Assembly: GCA_008921705.1 (NCBI GenBank)
Contig: VFFE01007510.1
Location: 1,791,947-1,855,946, forward strand
Direction: 5' to 3'
From: Burhinus oedicnemus
Lineage: Eukaryota; Chordata; Aves; Charadriiformes; Burhinidae
DNA: 64,000 bases
Shown here in pieces: positions 13,401-24,790 of this stretch (position 1 is its first letter; each line of letters starts with the position of its first letter). The notes under the pieces were generated by a model. The model saw only the letters and a program-made list of their open reading frames with translations. It was not told the origin of the DNA and did no database searches. A program made the translations under genes and the position numbers.

Positions 13401-15673
13401 ATGTATCCAAATATATATTTTTTAAAAAATCTTATTTTATGGAGTCAGAAGAGATGCTTGAAACCGAAGCTGTAGCGTTTCAGTGTGACTGGTCAAGTAA
13501 GTTTTATTTTCTGCTCTTCATTTTCACCCCCGATTTGATGAATACGTAAGCATTTCCAAAGCAAGCGCTTTGTGAATGTAACTGATATTTTTTTCCTGAA
13601 AGTAAATATTGGCTGATGTTCCTGGTAGGCAGACACAAAATGGGCACATCTATAGAACCAGTGATGTAGTTTAAAAACCCAAAATAGTCAGATGTGCATT
13701 TTTTGCATTATTCCACCTCGCATTAGTAATGTGTCTGGGAAGACATATAAAATTGAGAAAACTGAGATGACTTGTCATATAGATCTTAAGGCCTATGACA
13801 GGCTACTAAAGGGTTATTATATGTCACTGAAAAGGAAATTATTTTTAAGTGCTACTTTTATGCTTCATTCTGTGCATGTATAAATGATAATTTGTGATCA
13901 GCCAGCTTTTTTCACTCAGTGTTGCCAAAGAACATCCCATGTAATAAGCTTGGCAAAATCCTCAATTAAATCAGGTCAAAGGAGGTCAGGGCCCAGCAAC
14001 CTTTCCAGAAAGGCATGCCAGAAGTTTTTTTTCCTTACCAAACTAGAGATAAACCACATTCTGCTTCTGAAAGAGGCAAAAGGCTCCTGATTCCCATATG
14101 CACAAAGCTGTACATCGCCTCTGCGCACAACAGGCATCTCCACTGAAGTCATAGGAGGGAGCAGAGAATCCCTGGGAGTCGCAGATATCTCCCTGAAGGC
14201 ACAGCAGCTCCCATTTTTTGTCTCTGCCCAAACCCTACTGAGTGCCAGTCAGAAGGCACCTGATGTTTCTGATTTCTGGAATAAAGAATTACTTGGAGGG
14301 ACAACTCCCCTTGCAAAAAATATACAGCTTTCACGTTCTAGCCTGTGGGGTGGGTGCTTCCCTTGGCATGTCCTGTGGTCTTGATTTCCCGACTGTCTTA
14401 CTGCAACACTGCAAAACCCCATTTAGTCCTATGCTCTTGGGTTTCTTATTTCTGGAAGCTTGGGAGCCTGAGGGTGGGGAGGAAAATGTGGAAGCTAGTT
14501 CATGAATGGAGTCAGGACACAGCTTGGGCACAGTTCCTTACACAAGACCTGGGAATCACTCCCCAGTTCTGCACTTTTGGTTTATCCTTAGCGTCACAAA
14601 ATTGTTACTTGGAAAATCCATTGTATCCTGCACCGAGCGAAACAGTGATGTGGGGCAATCCACAATACATAGATGCCCATGGACTTTGTGACACATGAAG
14701 TTCATTTTAGCCTTGGTATCTTTTTTAGATGGTGCAGCCATACATAATAAATCCCTCAGATGTCACCACAGGAAAAAACCAAAACACTGCTATGCCTCGG
14801 TTCAAAAAAAGGCAGCCCCAGGTTCGCAGTCTGTTAACGCGGGCTATAATAGTGATATACAGATCTAAAGGAAAACCTCTAGATATGGCTAAACACACTA
14901 GGCTTCTGTCTCCTCATATTGTTTTCTAACACTCTTAGAAGCCTGCACAAAACCTGAGTGGAGGCAGCATTCAATTTGGTGGCACTGCATAACCCCTCTC
15001 CCTTCTCTCCATTAAAAACTGACTTAAACCCACTCTAAAAAAGGCAAAGTAGGAAACAAGCAGTCACTAGTCAGGCGGTAGACTTTCCTGCCTCGTGTTG
15101 GTTATTAAGCAGGGGAAGCAGACATCTGAATCACCTGATCCAGATCCTGTTGCATTAAGAACACATTGGAAAAGATAGTGCAAGAGGTAAATGGGCAGCA
15201 GATGGGGGTGAAAGAGAAACCTGCACTTGAAAAACTTGGAAGAGAAGGACACAAAAAACATGGACAGAAAGCTCCTTTTGTAAACAGGACCATTCGTCAT
15301 TTCACACTGAAGGAACCTGCATTCATACAACATTTTCCTCAAAAGAAGTATTTTCAGTTGAGAAGTACGCAAGGAGACATAGCAGCCATGTGTACTGCAG
15401 GCCATTCGTGAAAACTAAAATATTAGCAAATGCTACTCTTAAATGCTAGTAAAGGCACAGAATTTTGTTAAAATTCACATTAAAATGGCACATTCTCAGT
15501 TGTCTTCACTTTGCACTGCTCTTTTTAGCTTGTTTTGCTCCTTTTCTACTCCCTTTCTGCCAGGATGAGTTGGTGAATCAAACAAGCAGAATCATTACTT
15601 GCACAGGCTGAAAGAGAAGTTGGCCTCCATGGTCCCATGCCAGGAAGGCAGGGCTGAGTGGCAGTCATCTTAC

Positions 15674-15854
15674 CTGAAGGGAGACAAGCAGTCCTTTTCT
15701 CTGCAGTGAGATCGGCAGTTCCCAGGCAGCAGTAAAAGCAGGCATCCTGGCCAGCTTCCCCATGCCCTGCACGGCACATCTTCTGTTGACTCTGAAGTCC
15801 ACATGCAGATGCCGACTTCTGTACATCGCAGATGTCCTTCAAATTCAGAGTACT
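15674..15854 (-). CDS. Weak candidate internal exon encoding a cysteine-rich segment
   Basis: On the minus strand a segment of 181 bp (60 codons plus one base) lies between an acceptor-like ...tgatagcag and an excellent donor, CTTCAG followed by gtaaga. A stop codon immediately precedes the acceptor in this frame. The peptide begins STLNLKDICDVQKSASACG and contains DACFYCCLGTADLTAEK and seven cysteines. The C-x-x-CC-LG pattern loosely recalls anaphylatoxin-like modules of fibulins. That is a motif impression only, and a second frame is also open across most of the segment. The acceptor has a poor pyrimidine tract. It may be an exon of a noncoding RNA or chance. Confidence 0.15.
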
Positions 15855-18800
15855 CTGCTATCATGTCCCGACACGCAAGACAAGTTTAAACGTACAGTGA
15901 TGAAGGGCATAACGCCTTAATGCTGACAGTGCTTAATCTGATACACCTAAACAAGATGTGCACAGGGAAGAAAACTACACTTCAGCAAACATCTAGATAG
16001 AGAAGCAAAGACCTTTTACCACCATTCCATCATGTGCTTTTCTCAGCATGAGATTTTCCCTACAGAGTCCTTTAGGAAAGAGGAAGGAGGTCTGAACATC
16101 ACCGCACCTCTGGCAAACACCACCTCATTCAGTTTTCTTCTGAACCCTTCTTCTTCATGCCTTCTGCTTTTCATGTCCTCTTGGTCCTTACTCCAGTGTT
16201 CAATGGAGGCTGCTAGCACAGTCCTCAGAAGCAGCTCATTCACTGTTCTTTCTTCACAATCTGCAGCAGTGAGCTTCAAGTACCCTCAGACAACTTCTGT
16301 CTCAGAAGAAGATAAGACTTTAACTCATTCATCCACTTAGTAATAGCATAGTGAAACCAGGTAAACTGAGACAAGTGTATCTAATGTGACGGTATTACAG
16401 TATATTTCCAGAGCGACAAAGAAAAAAAAAAAAGTCAGAGACATTATTCAGATGGAGAAGGACAGTTTCTAGTTTAGTTTACAGACTGGACCCACAGAAG
16501 AAATTGCATTGTGAATTATTTAAATTACAGTATATCATGCTATAACAATACACCTTTGTTCTCAAGCAAATGTTACCTCCTGCCAATGCTAATCCTGACC
16601 AAGATATACATCCTTTCACTCCATTGGAAAATAAGAATATATCTCTACCATCCGATGCCAGAAAAGATACTGTTCAGACAGGAAAGGAGCTGTCTGCTGT
16701 CCTAAAATTCTCTGATGTTTGCTGAAATCCAATGGCTGTTTAAAACAAAGAACCACTTGAACACCTCCTTGGGACACTTCAGTCCCTCCACTTTAGAAGC
16801 AGAATAACCTGAGGAGATCAAAACCAACTGCCTTGCTTAGACTTGGATAGTGTATATGCTAGGGAGGACAGATTTCCAATAATATAATAGGCAATGCCAC
16901 AGATACTGATTACTTCCTGGCTCCTGATCCTTAACAGCACAGACTTCAGCGTGGTACTAACAGCTATGCCACAATACGCTGGAACCACAGTCACTGGTGC
17001 AAGTCAGATTTATTCTTTAAAACATATTTTTCCTAAAACCCTTTCTCAGAATTTCAGAAATACTATGCATTGGTCTCAACTAATGGAAATGTCTGTGTGT
17101 TGTTGCAGTGACTGGATTCAGTAACACAACTGGACAAACACCACAAAGACTATTTCCACCAACAGACAGGGCAAATTCAAAATGGCATGTCCTTTCCTGC
17201 TTGCACTTCACTGACAGTCCACTCAAATGCTGCCAGATTGACTGCTTACCAAAGCTTATTTTAAAGCTATACACATTATTTGCAGATATTAAACTTTAAG
17301 TGTATGTTAGAAAGCTTATACATACCACCAAATAGGGCTAGAACAGCATGGTTTACCTAGTCTGCTGCTACTCAACAAGAGCTAAGCATTATGCTCAAAA
17401 AATATGGCTTTAATTTCAGGACAAGCATTTGCCCTCAAAGAGGACACACGCTAATTATTTAATATATTCAACTAACAATGAGATTTATGAAAATGAAATC
17501 AGTTTGCCAAAGTAGCTTCTTATTCATTATACTCTTCATTAGGATGTATTTATTCTCCCCTGTTCAGACAATCATAACAAATTTTAAATATAAAAAAGGA
17601 AGAAAACTTTATGAAGAATATACCAGAAAGCTGTGAGCCATTGGAAAAGCACTTCGGTCACAAAGTAATCCTGTGACACATTCCTGCAAGTAGCACATAG
17701 GTAGCTGGTTTGCGCTACATTTTTTTAATGCTTACAAAAAGAGAATGACAGAAACATGGTTTAGGCTGGCTAAATATTTTAATGTAACTGTATCCCAGGC
17801 AATTTGGGTTTATTGAACAGAGCCACATGGACATCCTGAAATCATTCAATTTGAAGCAGGTTGCTGGCCAGACTATAGCTTGTGGCCTTATAAATTACAT
17901 AACGCAGAAAGCTTCCTCGTGGCTTTGTCAGAGACCAAATACATTCTCCCCCTACCCAAGAGGGCTGAGCATTCAAACATAATCCCAGGAAATCCTGTTG
18001 TATTTACAAAAGATGCTGTCATCCCGACTTGCACTTCACAGCTACCCCCAGGTGTGGCTGGACACTTCCAAATGAAGTCGCTGGAAGCACAGGCACGTCT
18101 GCAGACTTGCAAAGTGCTTTTCTGAGATCAAACACCAAGAGGTAAAAAAAAATACATGGTCTTTATGCTCAACGTTTCTTATTAAGCAGCCAGCTCTCTG
18201 AGAAAAAAATCAGTATAACTGAACCCTACATTTCTGTGCCCTGCTGGAACACCCTCGTCTCACACCCAACCAAGAGTAAGCCATGCAAGGTTGAGAGCTG
18301 TGGCAGCCTTGCCAAGTTCTGCGCCTGGAGCATAAGCTTCCCATACTGTGCTGCCTCATGTTGCCGAGGAGGGGCTCGGACAGCCCCACCACTGGTTTTG
18401 GCTCTATGATCCTTTGTGCCAAAATAAGTGCATCTTTAAATCCAGAGGTTACCAGTATCTGGTGCCAGGGGGTGGAAAGGGGTGGAGGCTGTAGCTTTGC
18501 AGCCCATCCCATGGTACTTGCCTAGATCTGTGATAAAGCCTGGGATTTAGGGGAAGCGGTTTGCATGGAGACCCAGGAGGGAACTCCCCTTCTACTGAAA
18601 CAGCAAATCTTTCCCACACAGCGTCCCAGCTCCTGCCCACACACGGCGTTGGTCTCAGACCTGGAGGGATCTGCCTTTCTCTATCTCTTCAGGCCTCCAG
18701 AAGTTTTCCTCCCCCAGTTTTGGCACTGATCCCAAAATGCAGCTGTTCCAGAGTAATGCAGCAGCTCCTCTTTCCCTGCTCCTCCTTTAGTGCAGGCTGA

Positions 18801-21234
18801 TATCAGACGTCAGCGTGTGGATCCCTTCCCAGGAGAGAACAGCCAGAGTAATTAAGCTCTAATTCTGCTTGCAGGGTTCCCAGCTCCAAAGGGAGACGGT
18901 TCGACTGTGCAGACACCAGCAGCCTACATGACCGAAGGCACGCACTCCATCAGTGGGTGCAAACAGTGATAATTAGAGCCCCCTTCTATGCTCAGAGTAT
19001 CCAAGCCAGACTACACAGTCTAAGTCTGGCTCAGCCTGACAATTCCCATATTTCTGTGAAAGCAACTAGCCTTTTCCCTTTCATTGCTTCTGCTTCTTCC
19101 ATCTTTAAAAGCCCAGGCTTTTCCTCAGGCATACGAAACCCCAAGGACATCTGTGACGGATTTAGAGATGCCTGTAATTGTATACATAATCTTTTAAATG
19201 TTTGTTTGATTACTAGAAGGCAATTTACTGTACAAAACCACGAGGTTAAACTGACAAACATGCTGCCTGCATCAGGCAGGGAGAACACAGTTGAGTTTCA
19301 TACAGCTCAGCCATTTACCTACCCTTTCTGGAGAGGGTTTTCATGCTTAGGACCACTGGGCCCTTCAGGAGGCACTTCAGAGGCTCCAGAGGGGTCTCAT
19401 TTCTCCTTTCAGATGATAAGTAGGTGTGGGAATACTCTAGGACAAGGCAAGAAACATTTTCATGCACTTGTATGAGAGCTCCCTGAAGTCAGGCTAATCT
19501 GCTGTGTAAGAAGAAGGAAAAACTTGTGGAGGACAGACCATCTGAGCAGCTTTAAAGGAACAGTTCCTAAAGTATTCAGGAAGACTGCTAAGGGAGACAG
19601 GCTTCAGTCCTACCTTGCTTTTACTCACAGTTGATGGTCCCAGTGGCCTCCATTTTTCAGCTGGTAGGCTTCTGACGACAACAGGTCTGTATGTGGGTTA
19701 TCTGCTTTTATATTTCTTCAGTGTGTGTGTGTCCCTGCAAAGTTTAGTTCTTAGGAAATACAGAGTGCCGTTTTATGGACAAGCCTCTACTTCTAGCCTC
19801 AAAGACCCTAAACTAGAGGACCTGTAGGGCAAAACAAAACTAGGGCATGGTCCCAGGACTAAAGAATCATGGGAGACTTCTGTGAAGGATTGCTACATAA
19901 AAGGTTTTCTTCTGTAAATGGTTGTGACCTAAAATGATTGAACAGAAGGGCAGGAGAGAAGATAAGAGAGACTCAAACTGGGTCAGACCATAATTCCCAG
20001 TCTCTGAGGATCCTTTCTGTCTCTGCAGGCCCCTCTCATATGCTCTTGCTCTAGATATCAAGAGCCAGCTTCTGTTGCCACAACGCCTAGCTGGCTGAAG
20101 CTCCAGCTGCACTTCCAAATACCTTCGCTCTCTGGGGCACACATGCTCTCCCAGCCTTCTTTTCCTTCTGTCTAGGAGATAACTCATGCACTAGAGCCAG
20201 GGAATTAGTGAAAACATAGCTGGCAAAGGGCAGCCTTGAATAGTCTGTCCTGCCCAACCCACCCATGCCATCCCACAGTGACCAGACTGCTTTGAACAAC
20301 GTTTAAACATGTTCTCCAAAAGGGAAGGTTAGACAGCACCTGGCCCAGCATGGATGAATCCCCCGGCAGCTGTGCAAGCATCTTGTTTGCTGCAGCATGA
20401 CAGCGCTGCTTCTCACAGCCTAGACGCCTGGGAGCAAGCAGGGGGAACTAGAGCAGCTCTCCCCGGCCGAACAGGAGTAATGGCTCCAGAGAGCTTAGAA
20501 AAAGGAGAAAACATCCTCCCACTCTGTCCTCAGGCTCTTCTGGACACTTAGACACATCAGCACCACCGCAAGGGTGGTGAGAGGAGGCTGGAACATTTTG
20601 CCTCAGGGTGATAAACAACTCTCAGAGGCTATCCTGGGGATTAACAGAAAGAAATCAGCATAAGAGAAGCTAACAGGGTAAAAGCAGTGACAGGAAGGAG
20701 CGACTCCATCACTAACTGCTACCACTTCAGCTCTCCAAGTGCAGCTTTTCCCTCCTCCACATCACCCCCCCTCCTTTTTATTTCACATCAGGATGCAGGT
20801 GTGATGGAAAGGAAAGTGCTGCAGGAGAATTCTGGTCTACTCCTAACAATGGTTTAATCTATTTGACGAGCCCTCCCCCTAGGCTCTCCCCTTCTAAAAA
20901 TAATCAACGCTTCAGCTTTTCATGGGAGTTTAGCCTTAGGACTGTGGGATTGGTGCTTTATTTCCTCCTTCAGCCAAACGCTTTTCTTTCTCCAGGTGGC
21001 AGAACTCGTTCCTTCTGCCTTGCATCACCACTGGCTTTGAGAGGGTGCCTGACATCCAGCACACGCAAGCTCACTTAGAGCCATGGGCTAGTCTGGGTGA
21101 GGCGGTGGTCAGCCCTGCATTCCTCAGCATCCCTCTGATTTCTCCTCCTTTATTTTAAAGACTTCAGGCATAGCCACGCTAGCCAAGGCGGGCTTGCTCG
21201 CCAGCTCCGGGTGCAGTCGGTAAGGGGGAGCGGG

Positions 21235-21266
21235 CACTGAGAGGACACTGCACTGAGAGGACACTC
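21235..21266 (+). repeat. 16-bp tandem duplication in a GC-rich patch
   Basis: CACTGAGAGGACACTG is followed immediately by CACTGAGAGGACACTC. It lies in a locally GC-rich, CpG-containing patch from about 21.17 to 21.34 kb, unlike the AT-rich surroundings. Confidence 0.9.
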
Positions 21267-23875
21267 TGGTCACCGCCCAGGCTGCCCAGGGAGCCGCACT
21301 GCACTGGCTGCTGTGAACACACCCAGGGCCCCGTGATCCCAGCGTGTTCAAGGCTTCCTGGAAACTACCAAATTCCCAACTGAAAGTTATTCATGGGGAG
21401 CTTCTGTTTGGGCCGTACAGCTAATAATTTCATACTGCTGCACTTTACAAAAATGCCAAAGAATAGCTGGTAAGATTGCTGTGGAACTGTTTCCCTCAGG
21501 TCATGCAGATCTGCAAAAGAGTAACTGCTCTCTCCCACATATGCCATGAATTCATAAGACCCTTTCCTTGTCTAATTCTCAGTGCTCCCTCTGCTCCAAT
21601 TTTTCCCTTCAGCAACTCTTGCAAAGTAAGAACGAAAGGTGTGTTACTCCTTGTGTAAGTCTCCATCAGCCACTCTGTATCGCCTCTAGTGACAGAAGTG
21701 CAAAGCAGTGTACATTAGGTTACATAGCAAGGAAGTACAAATTAACCACATTAATGGGAGAAACTTCAGTCATATTTATCTAAGCATTATACAAAAAATA
21801 CAGTAAGCAGCCTTTCATTTAACAAGTATGAATCCATCTTTGAAAAAAACCACACTGTGCATTCCATCTAGTGCGTGGTCTTTGTAAGGAGTTATTTTCT
21901 TCTTTGTGAATACAGGAGCACAGAATACAGCAAGAAAACCCTGCCTGGGAACACTTTCTATTTTCAACCAGACACCTGGCATCCTCCTCAGGAGGAACTG
22001 AAACACTGAAAGTAGCAGCCAAAATGGATTTGAAGTTCAAGCCTATATTCTTTGCTTTCCCAAGTGCACAAAGTTCACTGGTGCCAGGCTGTCCAGTGTT
22101 AAAATATTTCTGCAGTGTTTATCTATTCTTTCTCAGTCTCCTACTTTCCCAGTATCCTTTCAGCATCCGTGACTATTATGGGAAGAATACATTCATGATT
22201 AATGATCAAATACAGATACGGTTTAATCACAGATAAGCTGAATATGAAATCTGGAAAACTGATGTAGGCAGCAAATTTGAGATTATCAGATCAAGATTAT
22301 CATGCCCTGCTCTAGTAATTTTTCCCCTTCGTTTCCTTTGTAGATTATCATCACAAATCCCACTGCTCATGCACTGACAGATAAAGAGAAAAAAGTATGT
22401 TAAGTGATTTGTTTAATATTATATGGGCAGGAGTGCCGGACTTGTGCCTTAACTACCTGGCTGAATCTTCACTTAGGGGAATGCATCAGATGTTCCTTCA
22501 TTTGATGTTGGCATCTGACTTGCTGCTTGGGCAACCAAGTAACTCCTCTGCACCTGCAGGCAAATTCAAGCCTACCTGCTCCCAGTACGCAATTTCTTTG
22601 TTGTAACACAACAGTAGAGCTAGCCTGAACACAGCATTACAGACATGCCTTCAAATTTGTATTTCACTCCCAGGCCTTTTTGTACTTCTGTGCTCCTATT
22701 AGGCTTGTAAGACCACCACCATCCATGTTATAAGGTGACTTTCCAAGTTATTTAAAACCTCAGGCTTAATTCTCATGTCGCTTATGGAAATAGAGAGTTC
22801 TACTTTTCATACGCAGCTCATTCCAAAATCCCTTAAGTAGAGAGTAAAGAAAGATTTACTTCAGAGTCAAGATGGGGAAAGGAGGGGGAAAGCTTTTGCT
22901 CCAGAACTCTTCTCAGTCTTACGTTGCATAATTCACTCCCGACCTGTCAATGTCTGAAGAGAAAGAAACACCTTAGGAGTGATCTCCCTCTTTGTGGTTA
23001 CCTTCTCTCAGGCAAGGAGCAGCAATTAAACACCTACACCTCTTGCCCAGAGGACAAACCACGCCTTGTGCTTCACATGAGCAAGTAAGAGCCTTTGAGT
23101 GGACTGGAGTTGGATCTGCTCCTTGGGATAAAAGTGCCTGCATGCCATGCCTTAGCTGCTGGCTAGCTGGGATTGCAGAGGTCTGGATGCAAGTATGAAG
23201 ACACACAGTGGAGGAAGGGATGTACATGCAGAATGAATTCAATGAAAGGAAACGGCTGGAAATTAGTGACCATTTTCTTATCTAAAGACACCTAGTGAAC
23301 ATGACAGTCTGTTGGATGACTAATGTGAAGCCTTCTGGGTCTGTATTGCTACAAAGCATACGGCAATATGTGACTAGATGACCAGATAAAGCTGGGACCC
23401 TTCTACAGTGAAGAGAAACCCCACCTATCTAAGCCCATCAGAGCTTGAATAAGGTGAATCTCACCCTTTGCATTTACAGTCAACTCTTATGGTATTCAGC
23501 TGCACGCCAAATTTTGTGCTTTCTGCGTGGTTCCTTTTAGATCACAGACAAAACTCTAGGGTTTTATTCTCAGATGCATATTCCTAGATCTGTGATTTGG
23601 GTAACAGAAGATGGTAAAAGGTAACAGGAGTAAGTGGACTTAATGAGCCAACTCATTTCCAGGCAAAAATCCTCTCCGTTCCTACTTAGTGTTCTTGTGC
23701 CATCTAGTGGTCCCCAGAAAACGGCAGTAACTGTAGTGGACCGCTTCATATATTTTCTTACCAACTAGAAGCAGCTAGAGGTAAAAAGATTATTGTATCT
23801 ACAAAAGGTCAAGGGAAACCCTATACCGTATGACTAGATTTACTCTGAGAAGCTAAATAATACAATTTTAAACCT

Positions 23876-23877
<2 letters not shown>

Positions 23878-23906
<29 letters not shown>
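23878..23906 (+). repeat. 29-base poly-T run
   Basis: Twenty-nine consecutive T residues are present. It could be a simple mononucleotide repeat or the poly-A tail of a minus-strand retrocopy whose body would lie to the right. I recognise no coding sequence there. Confidence 0.95.
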
Positions 23907-23909
<3 letters not shown>

Positions 23910-24634
23910 GTGTTCAGCCCTTGGAGAGCATAGCAAACATGCCAGGGGAATTACGCAGTTCATAAACCAACTGAAGAAAAAAAGATTATTTAAAACATTT
24001 TTTACTTTTTCTTACAAAAAGTATTTTAACTCTGGGCAAGGATACTGGCCTGCAGGCAGCACAGTCTCCTATTCCATCAACTGATTCTGAATAATCCATG
24101 CAGAGAATATTATTGCCCCATTCAGGTGCTCACAGGAGGACTCTACATCTAAGGGGCAGGAGGAAACACATGTCCCTCCCACAGGACAGGTCTGCTGCGT
24201 GATTATGCAGGTGAAAATACACAGCCTTGAGTCAAGAGGGATCTTCCTGCTCTGGAAGAACATCCCACAGATAATAAGCATTTGCTCAGAGCGTCTTCCA
24301 CCCTTTATGGCTACGTTCCATGCTGATTTTCATACATCAATCACATTTAGTCCGCTCTGCCCTGACCCCCTAGTGAGGTGTGCGACCATGAAGTGGGAAC
24401 TCACAGATATCTGACATCATCACAGAATTAAAAGGAAGTGAATTCTGAGGCAATTTTTGATCCAGGCCTGAACGCAGGTCTTCAGTGTTTGACTCCTGCA
24501 TGTAGTCTTCTGTTACAAGACATTTGTTCAGTGTAAGTTAGTCAGAAGTCAAGCTGCATTGGCTCTGTATTCTGGTTGGATAATTAGGTCTACCCAAATT
24601 TATAACACTGCAGTCTCATTTGGAGCGAGCAGTG

Positions 24635-24790
24635 TGCTAGCTAATTACAGCATCAATTACAAACTGGTTTCAGCTGCTAATCAAATGGTCCACAGAATAT
24701 CAATTATGTGCCAAAGAAATTAACTTAATTCCAAATAATTACATTCTTGAACTTTGCAATTTGTTCATCAACAATTTACTAAATAAAGCG
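24635..24790. promoter_or_regulatory. Possible conserved noncoding element rich in TAATTA-type sites
   Basis: Within 150 bp there are many homeodomain-core sites (CTAATTAC, TCAATTAC, TCAATTATG, TTAACTTAATTCC, ATAATTACA). There is no repeat signature and no open frame. The clustering suggests, but does not prove, a regulatory element. Confidence 0.18.

Noticed and set aside
18957..19475. The longest open frame in the window (172 codons, plus strand).
   Set aside because: It has no domain, signal or repeat pattern that I recognise, no splice structure, and a minus-strand frame overlaps it. A frame of this length is possible by chance in 64 kb.
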